Part shown: piece after piece, positions 26,456 to 41,400 of the stretch | How the letters are laid out: each line of letters begins with the position of its first letter | Position numbering within the stretch: position 1 is the first letter of the stretch | Assembly (NCBI GenBank): GCA_034509425.1 | Contig: JAVTVJ010000070.1 | Coordinates: 4,340,001-4,404,000, forward strand | Reading direction: 5' to 3' | Length of the DNA stretch: 64,000 bases | Source: Eopsaltria australis | Taxonomy: Eukaryota; Chordata; Aves; Passeriformes; Petroicidae | The notes under the pieces: model-generated | Seen by the model: the letters and a program-made list of their open reading frames with translations, nothing else | Told to the model about the DNA's origin: nothing | Databases searched by the model: none | Program-made: the position numbers and the translations under genes

Positions 26456-29400
26456 TTGTACTAAATATATAAACAAATTGGCAGAAGGCACTATAATCTG
26501 GTCAGTAATATTTCCATCTCAGAATTTAGATGACTCCATCTATCTCTTATCATGGGACAAATTATTTAAAATATTGAAGAGTCATCAGCACCTCTTTTCT
26601 ATCCTTTCTTGACCATAAAAGACAGTGCTGTGCTGCTTTATATACTGTGAATGAGAGACAGACAGAGGCAAAGAGTTGAGGATTGCATTTTGTGTTAATG
26701 AAAAGTAACATTTTTGAAGTGGCACATAATTTCCAGCCAGACTATGATCTCCTTATCAGTAATTATGCATTTTAACCATCCCAGTATAGTAAATCAGCTG
26801 CATAAACTTCTGATTTCACCACTTTTTCCAAGCACATTTTCTACCATCTTTAAAACTGAAATACAATAAGTGAGCACTTTCAGTAATTTGAGTATTTTAC
26901 AAATTCTCATTGAGAAGGGAACTCATCTTGTATCCAAGCATGAATGACAATGAAATTTGGTGAAAAATATTATGAAGATGATATCTCTAATACCATGAGT
27001 CCTACTCTTGAGAGGATTTAGCACCTAATTATTTTACCTTTGTTTTGGAACATCTTGCAGAAGTACATGAGGGGATAATCATCTGTAGGAGCTTTCATCA
27101 CCTGCTGGCTGATATACAAAAGCTTCAGCTATACACAAGTACCTCCACTCCAGGACACTTCACAATTTTCTCAGAATTATAACAGTATTACTAATAAATA
27201 TCATAAAATCACATTTCTGTTAGCTTAGCTGGTTAGGAACAATCAAGTAGTGCTCATATGAAAATCCTATTGTTTGTGTTTTGCTTTTCTCAAGCTGCAA
27301 GGTGAAGGACAAATGAGAAGCAGGAATCCAGCACACAGGCCACAAACAAGAAAACGTCAACTATTATTCAAATGTTTCTTTCTCCTTCATTGCCCATATA
27401 AGCAGCTATATAATGATCAGCACTCCAAATGTTCTAATTGCCTAATAGGCATTACCATAGATTGTTTAAGGTTCTCTTCTTAAGGCAACAGATGATAAGG
27501 ATTGATAAATAGACAAAAGGCAAATTGATAAATTTTAAGGTGAATGCCTACATTGTAGAACAAGAAGTTATCTTTATGTAGCTGAGATAATCAGTGTTTA
27601 TGAAGAAGGTAGACTTACTTCATCAAAGGCTGAAAAAGATTTGGGAAATGGGGTTATAAATGACAGGACAGTAGAATACTGTAGCTTTTCTGCTGCCAGA
27701 GCACAAGAAGCAAAATTATGACCCCACCAGGGTCAGAGACTAAGGGCTGATTTTCCTGGACTAATATTTCAGCCCCTAGTTCCTTTCCTGTGAGCTCAGC
27801 ATCTGCTGCAACACTTGGGCTCCTTTACACTCATCTCTGAGGTGATGCAGGAGAGATGGACACCGGGGTAGCTCCTACCAAGACTTCAGTCTCCTGGCCC
27901 AGTGCTGCTGGAGGTGGATGGTCCACCAGCCTACCTTTGGACTTGTAAATTCTCTTCTGAGGAACAAATAAATAGATCCATGGGTGCATTGTTTTTCTCT
28001 GGGTTTTGGATTCATAAGAGGTTTGCAGTATTTAAGTATTTATTTTTTCATCATGGTTTGTTTGTTTGTTGGGGTTTTTTCATTGGGGGATAATTATAGG
28101 ACAACCAATATTTTTTCATCCTGCTTTCAGTTTGCATTTTTTGCTTAGATCACCTCCTGATTTATTTCAACATCATTCTTAGTACCAGGGAGGTCTTTTA
28201 AGAAATAGCACTGTGGTAAAAAGTTAGAATACTTTTTCTTTTGGGTAAAAAATCCCAAAACAGACAGGAGAAGGGAACAGCAATATGAAATTCCACAAGA
28301 ATTCACATACAATTATTCCCTCCACAGCTCCCACCAAAATGATGGGATTACCGGGTGTCAACTCCCTCTCTCTTTTATATTCAGAAAGATATTTACTGGC
28401 TGAGCATGGCACTTGTCAACAGCACCCAAGTTTTGAGCACATCCCAAAGGAATTAGGGGAATTTTGGAATGGAAGCTTTCTCACTACAGCCTTCTACACT
28501 TCAATTTTGCCAGTTGGACTCTTCCAGAATGGGTACAGAGAAAACACACTAGTGTAGATGAATTTTACCAATATAAGAGTACTTGTAGCATTTAATACTT
28601 GCTCAGGTGTTTAGGTGGCTCTAGTAGTGTAAAGTGCTTTTCTATTGCAGCCACAGTAGGGCTTTTCCTAGTACAGCTATCGTTTCTAAAAGTCCGCATT
28701 TCTCACTGAAATAGGCTGGTTTTCAAGAGTGCGAAAGCCCAAAAAGCACTTCCAAAGATTAGAAAAATTAATCTTCAGCCATTGAACCTTCACACATCCC
28801 TTAATTTTAGTTTTACCAAAGCAACAGCACAAAAAATGATGGTTTTGGGGGTCCTGGCCATGAATAAACAGTTAAGGGGAAAAAAGCTGCATTGTCTGCC
28901 AAAATAATTTTTTTTTTTTTCTTAGTCTGTTTTTTCACTTCAGTTGCTTTGGAGCATTACTAAAAATTAAGACAGAACTGCTATAAAAGGTTTTTGTTAC
29001 TCTAAGAGCAGATGCAGTTTTCAAACTGAAGATTTTGCTTTTTTCTAGCCCCATTTTCAAAGTTATCTATTTGTAGAAGCCTCAGGTTATTACCTATCCA
29101 AAGTACATTTCATTACAGTAATCATGGGAAGATATTTTCACAAGGAATCAGCCCAATGTATAATGTGTGCTGCAATATTATGGAGAAATATATATTACAA
29201 TATATAACCATAATAGTTCAAAATATCTTAAGTGCTGCCTAATATACTATTCACATGGGCAAAACTGGAATTTTGTTTTTCCCCTTGAAGCAGGTACCTA
29301 ATTTTTTAGCTGCCAACAAGCTGTGAAATATTAATAACTTTAGGATGTTGCTATGTTTCAAGTACCCTGCTTTAATCAGTAGAAGTCCCTGCTTTTAACT

Positions 29401-30129
29401 ATTCAGTTCAGACTATTGTAGCTATTTTAGTCAACATAATTTCCTATTCTCTTGGCTACAGATAAGTACTTTAATGAAAAGCATGGCCAAAATTTTAAAA
29501 TAAAGCTTCATCACAGTTGCTTTGCAAGGACCCACTATATGTACTTGATTTTGTATTATTCACGTTTAGGGTCTGAAACTACAGAAGTGATGGAATAGAT
29601 GATTCAGTACTATTCTTAAATTATAGACATATTGCAAAGTACAGAAGAATACTGGGAATATACTTACAAATCTCCCAACAGCATTTATTGTACTATGCTT
29701 GGTGTATGTCAGAAAGACTTTAAAGTCATAGAAGTACATGGCAAACTCTTTTGGCATAACATATTCTTAGTGAAGCAAACAATGTGCATTAATAATAAAA
29801 TATGTATTGGCCTAAATTATACAGTCAGATCAGGTTTTCTGTTAAGAGGCTGATTGTCCCAAACATCCAAACACAATATAATGGAAGCTGTGTTTATGTT
29901 TAAACAAAATTCAGGTTTAAACTATTTTAAATACCATTTCTAATTCAGGACTTAGTTGAATATGCCTAGCTTATACAAGTAATCCTAGTGATTTGACTGC
30001 AGGCTACTGTAATTATAGGATCAATTTTGAAAAGCCATCAAACACTCATAGAGAGCAGAGAAGGTGGTCTACAGGTGAAGACAGGGAACTAAATTACTGA
30101 AACACAAACCTTAAAGGAGAAAAAAAGAG
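26456..30129. other. Non-coding AT-rich intergenic sequence
   Basis: Nothing recognisable is seen apart from homopolymer runs (T13 at 28908-28920) and low-complexity GTTT repeats near 28060. Confidence 0.55.
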
Positions 30130-30542
30130 TTGTATCAATGGATTGTTCACTGCCTCTTCCAGCAGCAGGTCTAAGGAGAATTAACAGTAACTGCAATGAA
30201 GAAACTGAATCAAAACAAACTGAAGGGGGTGACATTTCACATAATGTGTCATTACACAGCATTATGGCTTGCCACAGGATGCTGGTGAAGCTAAAAGCTT
30301 ACACAAGTTCTCGGCAAGACCGGACATGTTTGTGGAAAATACATCCATGGGCTATTGCTAAATACACAGAAAGAACATCTGGTTCAGGAATTGCCTGGCA
30401 GCATATGGCTGCAAGCTGGTGAAAGCATGGCAAATATTGCTCTTTCTTTAAAACTCTTTTATGGGTGTCTTTTAATCGAGTAGAATGCCAGGGAGATGGA
30501 CTTTCTGTCCAAAGCAGTAGAGCTACTTTAATGTTCAAATAG
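30130..30542 (+). mobile_element. Ancient CR1-type LINE 3' end, plus sense
   Basis: The last part, GGGAGATGGACTTTCTGTCC at about 30490-30509 followed by AAGCAGTAGAGCTACTTTAA, corresponds to the ending ...AGATGGACCTTTGGTCTGACCC... that I remember for old amniote CR1 elements. The preceding part, around CACAGAAAGAACATCTGGTT at about 30367-30386, resembles the 3' non-coding part of related copies. Divergence is high, so the insertion is old. The left boundary is uncertain. Confidence 0.55.
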
Positions 30543-33500
30543 GTTATAATTTAAAATAATTCTTGTTCCTTGCAACAATGAATGTAATGGATATGAATGC
30601 ATATGAATGACACAAAATATAAATTATTATTCAGTATATAGGACACTAGAAAAAAGTATCTTTATTATACTGCATTATTTAAATTTTTTTAGAAAAGTAA
30701 CACATTCTATTTAATTTATGATTGAATTTATTGAACTTTCTGAGGATACAGTTTCCTGATTAGATTTAAAACCATCATCTTTCAAGGAAATGTGGATCAC
30801 ATTTAGCATGCAGTTGTCACAAGTAGTTCTCAGGAACTCATTCCCCACCATGGATCTTGTGATGTACAGGTTGGCCTGCTCCAGTTTTGCAGAAATGAAG
30901 CAATTCTTCAACTCTAACCCCTGTAGCTGAAATATTTTAAACACAGAGTAACACTGACAGTGTACTTATCTGCAGAACACAGGCCTCTTTCTAAATTGCA
31001 AGCCATGTTCCCAGCTCATGGTGGATGTTCAGTGTTATCTTAATTCAGTGAATTATGTATTCACAAAATAAACATGCATTTAAATTTTAACAGTGCACTT
31101 TAGTCAGCGAAACTGTTGTGTTTATGCCCTGATTGGAAATGTAAATATCAAAAATGTCAGTGGACAAACAGAAAGACATCTGCATCATTCTGAATTTCTG
31201 AGTGATATTTTGAGTTAATGAATAAAAACTGTCAAATGCATTTTGCTACAGCAAAAAATAAAATATTTAGAACACCTCTGGATTAGAAGGCTTCCTAAAA
31301 AAAATATCTGTTCTCACTGTAAAATATCACTATATATTATCAGGTCCAATGTCCTTCAAAAATTACATTTGCAGGCATCACCAGAGCTCATAATCCAGCT
31401 CATACTGATGCCCAAAGACTGTCCTGCTGATTATTTGGTTTTGGTGTTATGTTTGAGTCAGTAGGACTGAAATCTAAGAATGAATATTAAATAAATTATA
31501 TTTGATTCAGATTAAACCAAGGTAGTGCAAATAAAAGAAATCCCCTTGAGAATACACCCAAGAACTCATCTGTTTGAAGATGGTATTAAATACAGTTCAC
31601 ACAGCAGATATTTAATATTAGCAGAAAATTCCATATTTTGTTTCCTTCCATTTCATTCCTAAACACTTGATCACTATTCATACATTCTGCAGTGTCATGA
31701 AAATACCTGAAAGATTTAACTTTATCTATCAGTGCCTAGAGTTTTTTATTTTGTGCCAGCTATTTGTATTTGCATGCCAAGTCTCATTACAGGGCTAACA
31801 CAAAGGCAGAATCGAGTGATTTGCTAAGTTAACAATCTCAGTGTGACTCTTAGCTAATACAAGAGTATGTGCAAAGATCCTCTGAATTACAATGTAATCG
31901 TTGCACAAATTCCAGAGCATGATTCCAGAAATGAATGAGAAGTTCCGTCTCTGTGCAGCCATTTCATGGGGTGTTCCAGCCTGAGGAACTATCAACCTCA
32001 AACATTAAGGAATTTTGTTTCTCACAGTGCATATCTGATAGGAAGAGTACACGGAAGAGTAGGACGACTTTTCCTTTCTATCCTGCTATTCTCAATATTT
32101 TGTGTTTTACAAAATAGATAGCAGTTTTGTTTTCATTTCCCTCAACTGGGCTAGAGCAGGTGCATTTTGAGAGACTTTGGGCATAAGTCCATTTTTCCCT
32201 AGAAGCTGGGATTTCCGCTGCTGGAAATTCTGAGATGACTTTGAGTATTTCTGCCATCAGTAATTAGAATTGTTTGCTATAATTGTCTGGATCAGAGCAA
32301 AATAGTTCCTAACCTGACCTCACACAAAACATTCCCCCTTTCCCGTGTATTAGGGTGATTTGTACCCTTGGAGTGATCTACAGCACACATACACACAGTG
32401 CTGGGTAATGGTGGGTGCAAGCCAGCTGCCTTCTGTACCTTCCACTGTTCTTGTAAATATTGACATCTCTGTTTTCTATTCAAAGGATTTCACCTGAAAT
32501 TAAAATAAAGTTTATAATCTTGAAAGGTAGATAATTCTTTCCCTCATCTTTCCTGATTTTTAGTGTGACCCTTTTTTCCCTCCCTTTTATCCATGTCTCA
32601 ATTCCATTGTGTTCCTTAGCTAAACTCTGAAAACACCCATAAAGGCCAGGATCTTCAGGTTAAATTCTCCAGCTTCACAACCAACAGTGGTCACTATTCT
32701 GTGCATCACCAACTCAAAAGGAGATTTTTTGTTAAAAAAAGAATACAAATGCTCAGTCTTCTGCTTTCAAGGAATACTTTGTCATTTAGCAAGCTTTTAT
32801 CTCCAATACCAATGTGTTCAATATGTGTGGGCATACCTGTAGCTATCAGTCAGACCAGCACCTATAGTGGGACTGTGATCCAGCAGTGTTCAAGCAAGAT
32901 TCTCACGGACAAGTTTTGGAACGCCAAGATTGACCTAAGTACCCCGACAATTTGAAGCTCAGGGAATAGGTGAGGCAAATGTGTTTGTGTCTTGAAAGCA
33001 GCAGCTGCCAGGAAATGCAGATACCAGCCTGATACCCAGTTCCAAGGCAGGACTCTCCAGCTTCCGTAGCTTCAAAAGACTCTACGAACTCCGTGCTTGG
33101 CCTTCTGCCAAGAGTGGTGATTACAAAGTGTCATGGCATGCAATTCTTACTCATTTTTCTCATGTCCCCCAATTGCCTGGTTTTCTTCCGTATGACAAGT
33201 TTTGGATTCTGCTGTTCCTAACTACAGAACTAAAAATAAAATGCTGGTGCAGAACAATGTCTGTTGGTTCTTTGGGTATTTACTAAAGCAGAGGACAAAA
33301 ATAAACAAGACTATACTATATGTAACACATGGATACATTTAAGAGGGTTTTATTATGATACACTGTTCATATTTACTAAAACAAAAAATGAAATGACTGA
33401 GTTTGTAATGGTGCAAGTAACCATCTACCACCATTTTTTTCCCATCAGATTAAGAAGGAAACAGCTGTTGTCAGATGGCAGCACGATGCCAGTAGTCAAA

Positions 33501-36500
33501 CAGGAAGGATTACAGCATTCAAGTCATCTTAATCCTAGTGCATAAGCATTAATGGAGGCTTTTCTTTCACCACAAATGGCTAATGTAGCTAAGCTCTGAC
33601 ACTGGTCTGAACTTCTCTTACCTAGGGAAACTAAATGCTGTTGTTAGAAGCATAGTAGATGAAGTAATATTTCCTTGAATAAAAATGTCATGAAGGATTT
33701 ACAAATCTGATGTCAACTGTTAAATTGACAACACCGTGAAACCCAGAACATTAAAGTGCTGTCTCTGCATTAGCTCTGAAGACACCTTGAAAGAAAACAT
33801 AACATCCTTTATTGCACTTAAATCTATTATAAACAGCTCATTATGATTTCCTATTTATCAAATTGATCTGGACCTTATACTCTGCTATCTGAGAGTTAAA
33901 GGGAAATTGCTAAGGGCATAGAGTGCAGGCAGTTCAATGCATGGAAACTGCTTTTGTTTAGAAGCAGAAATACATTTCTGAAAGACTAAGACATTTCAAA
34001 GTGATATTTACTTAAACACCTGTGTTCTGTCCTTCTTTCATGTCTGTCTAGCCCATAACAGTGAAGGCCTTTGTTCATCCCATTTCTAGCGAGTAGATGT
34101 ACATATGCATGCATTCATAATTCTTATCTTTAAATTAATCTTAAAAACATCTACTTCTCTCATATCACTACCATATCTTTTAATGTTATTTCATTATTAT
34201 AATCTATATTTTAATGAGTTTTACTGCTATGATTGGTATTACAACAGCAGTAGTTTTAAAATTCTTTCAGTTTTGTTTCAGTCAGTTTTTATTTACCTTA
34301 TTGTGTAAATTACCTTTACCTCACTTACCAGAAAGCTGAGAGCCAGTGTGGCACTGTGGGGAAGAAAAGCTAAGGACAAATTTGCTGCTGCAGGTAGTTC
34401 AAAGGATTATCACACAGCCCAATCCTTCAATTTTATTAGAAATTGATCCCTTAACTGAATTAACTACCCAAGCAGGTTTTTATCCAAATTAAGTTTCCTT
34501 CTTAAGTTTTTCTTGAGGCAGATGGTAGCCTTTAAAGATTATTGGAGATATAAACCATTCTATCTTATATATGTAATTATAAATCAATATCATGTCCCTA
34601 ATTCACAGAGAGTACGTGCTCTTCTGTGGCTATGAAATCTTTTGTCTCATTATGCCCTGGTCTAATAGCATTTACTGTCATAATAGCAAAATGTAGTATT
34701 TATGGGAGATGTTAATCTGGTGCTAGTGCTGGCCACCAAATGCAGAGCCATATGTTTCTCTGCTGGGAAGAACAGGAAGGACCAAAATTCTTTTCACAGA
34801 ATTAAAATTTTCTACAGGAAAAATACACGACAGATCAGTTCTCCTCTTGCACCCATCCTTTGCTGTAGTGCCCCAAACATGGGGTTTGAAGAAAAATTTA
34901 AAAATTGGATAGCATTATAGAATGGACTATAGGGGTTGATTTGCACCTGTAGACAGAGGGAGGGATTTTCTCATTTTTGTTAGAGGAAATGTCAATTCTG
35001 CAGAAAGGGAATGAAGGTAAAGATACATTTAAACAAGGAAATGTAAGTCTGGCTCTCGTAACTGTGTAGATCCCTGGGTCATTTGATTTTGCCTCAGAAA
35101 TTATGATAAAGCCCACAATGTCAATGCATGCTCTTGCCACAAGCATGAGGAGATTCACCTCTTCATCACCTACAGACATTGCAACTTTGAAAGAAGAATC
35201 AAATACAATAAGAAAAAATACCTTTGTACAGACTTGATGCAATGAATAAATAAATAGTATTTTTAACTTAATAAATGATGTTTGTCTTGACTTTAAGCGA
35301 ATTTTTCAGCAGACATGAAGTATAAGCATTTCTGATCTTAAAAACATTAAATTTATGGAATGCCTATGACTACATTTTTCCTGGACATGTTTGTGTTGAG
35401 CTTGCTTCCAAATGTCATTCGTGACCCTTTTTTTGCTTTTTCTTATATTCTGCTTTTCAATCTAGGTGGACATTTTTAATGGCATTGTCATGCCTTTCTT
35501 TGTTGTCACTATTTTTTACTGTTTCCTAGGAAAAATATTTTTTACAAATGCAACTATATACTGTTTTTTCTCAAAGTCACCAAGTTCTTGCCATAACATT
35601 GCTTGACTTACGTATCAGTGAGTCCATAAAATGTCTTGATTTCTAATTCCCCCATCTGACAACTATTCAAATTTCTGCAGCTCAGTGGGACACATAGTGG
35701 CTAAGAGCTCTTTCTGGGTTGCTGGCTTCTAATAAGTAAAATGTGCTTGTCTATATTTTTTTCTTCAGTTGACTTTCTATGAATTTTCACTGTATTCAAG
35801 CTCCTGCTTTAAATCTCTAACATCTCAAATCTTACTTTATACAGCACTGTTTCTTATTTTGATCTTTGTGGTACAGAAAGAAAAACCCTTACCTCCAAGC
35901 TAATGGACTCTGATGGCCACACTGGCTTCTTTCTTCTTTTTTTTAATCCAGAGATTATGAAGAAAGTTTTGGAAGTACAAAGGAGAAATGAGGCTGATAA
36001 AAATTTATACTTATTACATGATAGAAATCAAGTATCCATTGATTCTATTGATCACTCTTGCAGGGGGAAAAAAGTAATATTGGGCTTTTCAATTCTCACT
36101 GCAGTCAGTTTTGCTGAGATATGTCAGAAAGGATTGAAGGAAATAAGCGTCTGAGCAGAGTGAGGGAATGAAGGTCTATGTGTATGCCACACATACTGTT
36201 GTACTGCCTCAGAGAATGAAGAAAACAAGCTCAGAGTTACTGCAGGCACCTCCTTTCCAGTGCTGGAAAAGCCACCACCTGGGCTACCCAACCAAGGCCA
36301 TTCCTGGTTTGACAGGTAGTATCAGACAGAGGAGATTTTGTCTGAGAAATATCTGCCAACCATCCTTCTCTGTGGTGGCAAGGCTCACCTTCCACCTCCA
36401 GACAGTATAACTGTCTCTCTTTCTCTCTATTGCATCTGGCCAGCCTGGTGAAAAGCTGAAATGGTGAGTGTCCCAGGGCATGTTCCTTGGGCTCCGATAA

Positions 36501-37639
36501 TCCTCCTGCCTTTGTGTGGTTTCCAGGAGGTATCACATGGAGCAGAATGGCAAGAAATTAAATGATAACAAAACACTGGTGATGGCCTTCTTTAGTCAAA
36601 GACCTAATTATGTTCAATTGAGGGAAAACTGCTGGGTTGACGCTCTTAATTCACTCTGAGAGTTTTTTTGTCATTTGTCATAGATGGGTCAGAAAGTGGT
36701 TTAAGCTGTTTCAAAGCAGTGATGAACAAATTTCCTTTTCTTGAGCCAAAAGTGCTGATAGAAGAGGGTGACTTCTTTGCAGAGCTGGAATACAATCATT
36801 TAGTAATCCTTTTTAGTCAAAATGAGCTGAACTGACAACTTTAAATAGCATTTAGTTACTAACAGCATTTTGCTGACTGCATGCTTTTTTCTTTGCATGT
36901 CACTTTTAAATAAAAATAAGAGTTGAGGCTTACACACAGATGACTCCCAAGCCTATGACCTTGAGTTCCACAGCCTCAGCCCAGGTTTCTCAGATGTTCA
37001 GTATCTTCTGAAGGAAAAGGGTTTTCAGCTCCATAAAGATCACTGACAAGTGTGCAGCATCTTCAGTTGAGATCATAAATGGATTTATCTAAACACTGTA
37101 TAAAGTATGAGCAAAAAGCCTACAAGAAAGGAGGGGGGAGGGAGGAGCAGCAGGGGATGGCAAGAAAACTCTGTCCTAACTAAAAAATGTATGGATAAAA
37201 TAAAAATTGCCAAAAGTAAAGCAGGCTCCTGACAGTTGATACGTCTTGACACCTAGCAATATAAATTAAATTATGTATACTATTCTTTGTCAGTACAGAG
37301 AAAAGGAAATTAAAAGGCAATGAAGTTGCTGCACAGTAAGAATGATGTTGAGTTCAAAGATAATGTTGGCATGGCCACCCCAAAACTTCTCAACTCAATA
37401 CTCTGTCAGGATAATGACAGCAAAAGCCAGACAACTCCTGAAAATCTGTGGATAACACTACGCTGTATTCCAGAGAGCAACGAAGTTTTTAAAGCTTGGT
37501 AAAGTTAAGGCAGGCAGAATAGATAATAGTCTGTCCCAGATATTGAAATAATTCCCCTAAGAATTCAATAGTAAATGATTACAACAATCTGTCAGCTCAA
37601 GTGATGCCACATTACCAGAGAATGACAACATAATGTAAC
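30543..37639. other. Non-coding intergenic sequence
   Basis: I recognise no gene or repeat here. The longest minus-strand open frame, 34898-35242, has plausible residues but no homology I know and no convincing exon borders. A GC-richer block at about 36230-36530 is unexplained. Confidence 0.5.
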
Positions 37640-38420
37640 AAATGTAATTCAGAAAGAGAAAAACTGGCACCTTTACACCTGTTACTCTGAGCTTGACAGT
37701 GTGAAAATCTTTCTTAGGAGCTTCAAAGGAAAACATATTTTGAGACACGGAGGTAAATGGAAAACTGGGATAAAATACAAGGCATTCTTTACCTTTACCA
37801 AGGTAAATATAGATTTTAATAATAAAATAGCTTTTACTAAGGATGGGGGGCTGCAGGAGACTTATCCCATATGGCCTTCAGTATTGCATTTGATACTGGA
37901 ACACATGAGGACTATAACTTAATACACAGCTAAACAAACAGGAGAGTGGGAACAGTGCAAATTTGTAAAGAGGGAAAAGCTTATATGAAAAGAGACAGCA
38001 ATACATTGCACTGAAAAGCAAACCAGTGGATTGGGGGAGTCTTCCTATTAAAATTTCTCGGGGTTCCCTCCTACTAATGATCTTATTATTTCATATTTTC
38101 ATTCATAAGTTTGTCACAGAAAGAAGAATGTGAAATTTACTGATATTACAAAACTAAGGGTATCAGTGTAGAGAAAGTTCAGGATATCATACAGGAAAAA
38201 TGGATTAATGAAAGAACTGAAAAAATAAAAATCCTACACAAGTGCATGAATTTAATAGACTTAATAACTATATTTTAAGCAATAAGCCAGGGGACTTAGT
38301 TGGAAATGACAGATACTAATTGGTCATAAGGTAACCATCAAACACAGTGTTGTACGGCAATAAAAAGGTATAGGCAGTTCTGTGTACATCTAGCTGTATC
38401 AGGCTAGATAGCAGACTTTT
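37640..38420 (+). mobile_element. Decayed ancient LINE (CR1-like), reverse-transcriptase region
   Basis: Several stretches resemble, in the right order, the reverse-transcriptase part of old CR1 elements. TTCAGTATTGCATTTGATAC near 37878-37897 parallels the DFSKAFDTVSH-encoding segment. ATTCATAAGTTTGTCACAGA followed by AATTTACTGATATTACAAAA near 38100-38150 parallels the FINDL...KFADDTKL-encoding region. All frames are destroyed by stops and indels. The copy is very old, its ends are uncertain, and recognition is from memory of pattern rather than alignment. Confidence 0.45.
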
Positions 38421-41400
38421 AACACCACAGGCATTGATCACACATTAAGTAAATTATAGTGTCACTTTCAATCACTCATAATTGAGAAAGACGTGGTCAA
38501 ATGTGGACAATCACATGGAAAAGAGCAGAGTCTACTCAGCATGAGCAGCTAAGAAGCAACTATAAAATTCCTGTTTGTGAATACTCATGAATATATATAC
38601 CTTGGGTGGGAAAATCAATTTCGTTTCATGGACAATGTCAATACAAAAGAAATATGTACAAACTTTCCACTGGCAACTGTAGGTAGCAAATTAGAAATTC
38701 ATTTCTACATTTCAAGGGGAGCATGGCTCCAGCATACCTATCAAGAATGACAAACAGCCTAATCTTTAAAAAAGCTTGGTATGTTTATGAAATGGATTAA
38801 AGACAGTAGCTTTGAAAAGAGACATGAAACTTCTGAAAAAAAATTCACAGGAAAACACTTTGCCCTGATATGGTAGCCAAGGGTGCTGAACCAAAAGGTT
38901 CAGACTGTGTGTTTTTGTAACAGCAGATTCAAGCTCTGCTGGACCTCTAAGCACGAGGTAGCTCTGTTCCTTCCTCTGCTCCTTCATCCTCTCAGGAGAG
39001 AGGACAAGGAAAGATGCTCCTTCCTCAAGATAACCATGCACTACCCCATGCTGAAGTGTTAGGGTAGCATCACTACAGTGTCTTGTCCAAACTTCTTGAA
39101 CTGAGGCTTCATTAAGAAAAATGTGCCAGGCCAGTTAGGAAGGTTCCTCAGGCAGGATTCAGTCCATCAGCCACATCTTCAACCATGCAGACCCAAACCA
39201 TGCAGATCCTTAAGGTCATGCGCATTCCAAAGCTGCATAACCTAAGCGAGATCTTTTGGTGAGTGTAAAGGTGTTGGAATCAGGGGGATGAGGTAGGATG
39301 TAACTGACAGTGTCAGCTGACGTTTTTTTATTTACTGGTCAACTTTTTAAAAATATAAAAATTTCATATAAAAAAGCAGGAATCTCATGACAGCTCCAAA
39401 ATAGTCTTATTAGTTGCTGCTTCAGCTAAAAATCTTGTATTTCATGTGACCACTTTCAGAGACAGGTTGTGAAAATTAATAGTTAATTGATAAAAAAATT
39501 AAAACTTCCAAAATAGCATTTCAAGCCTGGGACTGTGCCTTTCCACATGTGTAGCTTAAGCATTTGCACTTCCTAAAATGAAGAACTGTACCAGCCATGC
39601 TTCAGTTTGAATTTCTGCAATACAATTTACTGTGGAAATCTCCTTGGTAGCATCAAATGTTCAGTCTCCTCATGAATGTCTTACATTCATAAGTCTACAT
39701 TCAGTTTCCTTGTGTTGCCTGGTGTTCTCATTAGGAACTGCTCTATCTGCTGCCATCTCCTTTGTTTGTGGTTCTCAAGGATCACTGCTCATTTCTCTTT
39801 TTTTGTGCGCTGCTCTGCTCTCACTTGGTGCACAATCTTTACTTATACAGAGATAATTACATTAAGTATATTTATATGAAAGCATCTCGCCTTGCTGAGA
39901 ACCTAATTTAGTGTTTTTATGATTAGTTTCTTGGCTGATCCATTCCCATTCAGTGAGCCTGCTTTTGTCTGACTGAAACTAATCAGAAGTTTATGACTCA
40001 GCAGAATGGGGTTTAAATGGTACAAAACCATGCTCTATGAGGGTTAATTAGTCGAGGTAAACATAAGAGAGCAAGTACTGCTACATGATTTCTTCTAGTA
40101 TCATGAGCATTGCATTTCAGTGTATTTACTTTTGATTTTCAGAAAGGGGACTTTTTAGAATAGTTGTATAATGCCTGAGGTTTTAATATTATTCCTGTAG
40201 CTTCAGGATCCTGTGTTTTGCAAGGTGTCAAATTCAAAGACAGGTTCCTATGATATCCACATTTCTGCTAACTGTGCAAGTCCTAAAGTGGTTTGAATTA
40301 ATTATCTACTTCTCAGTAAGACTTGAATTAAGGGCGTAGTTACTATTCCCGAAGGATCTGATTATAGTCATTGTTTGGGCTGCCCAGTGTACTATTTTAC
40401 TGTCATAGTCTAATCTTATCACAAACTGTATTCTTAAAAATTGATGAAGTACAACTTTGAATATTTAAATATATTTTTCTTAATATATATTAGCATAATA
40501 TTTATTCATTTAACTGTGTCAGAACCTTAAAATTAAATTCATGGACTGAGACTCAATGGTTAAGAATTTGCACAGAATACAGGATATACAACTTACCCTT
40601 AGCATTTCTGCTTCGGGTGAGAAAAAGGTGTAATGCTGTTGAGAAGCATTTTTCCCATCACACAGCTACCTGACTATTCTTAACTCAATCTGACAGTTAA
40701 TTTTTTTGGGGTTCCTTGCTGTTAACTGATTTTCAGCTACTTCCATTCACATTAACAGTAAAAAAAAAAATACTATGATTGCATCATATCCAGAAGCCTA
40801 CTAAAATGATTTAACCAGAAATCATAATATTTCAAGGATTTGTCAGAGCATTTCATATGTTTGCACTCATTTCTATATTACTGTTTTCTGGATTCATTTT
40901 TATATTGCTGGTCACTTACTAAAGGATGCAAATAATAAGCAGCTGGTAATGCCTAATAGTAGTTTTATGTCTGACTGATACTGACTGAAACATCCATTCC
41001 TCATCATGATTTTGTGATATGAATAGAAAAAAAGTATTATATGATCTTGCTAAAATCAACCCACACTTAAAGCCTACAGACTCACTAAAGATGACCAAAC
41101 GTCCAAACTTTCCCTGTTCTGCTGATGGGTACTGGTTTTAGGGAACATCTTTTGCTCATTTATATGTTGACAGATTCTGCCACTATTTACCATTCCAGCA
41201 ATACTCAGTGAAGTAGCTATCCTCTTGTTTAGCATTGACAAATGGAAACTTATGCTTACTCATGTTCATTTAGGACTAATAATCTTCACTTTTTCAAATG
41301 TTACATTTAGTGTATCCTTTTTCAGCCATATCTCCAATAGCTTTACCTCTCCTATAAAAGCGAATTGATTGACTTCTTAACATCTTCCCTAGTTTTATTG

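Noticed and set aside
34898..35242. 114-codon minus-strand open frame
   Set aside because: The residue composition looks plausible, but there is no homology I recognise and no convincing splice borders. It is treated as chance unless conservation shows otherwise.
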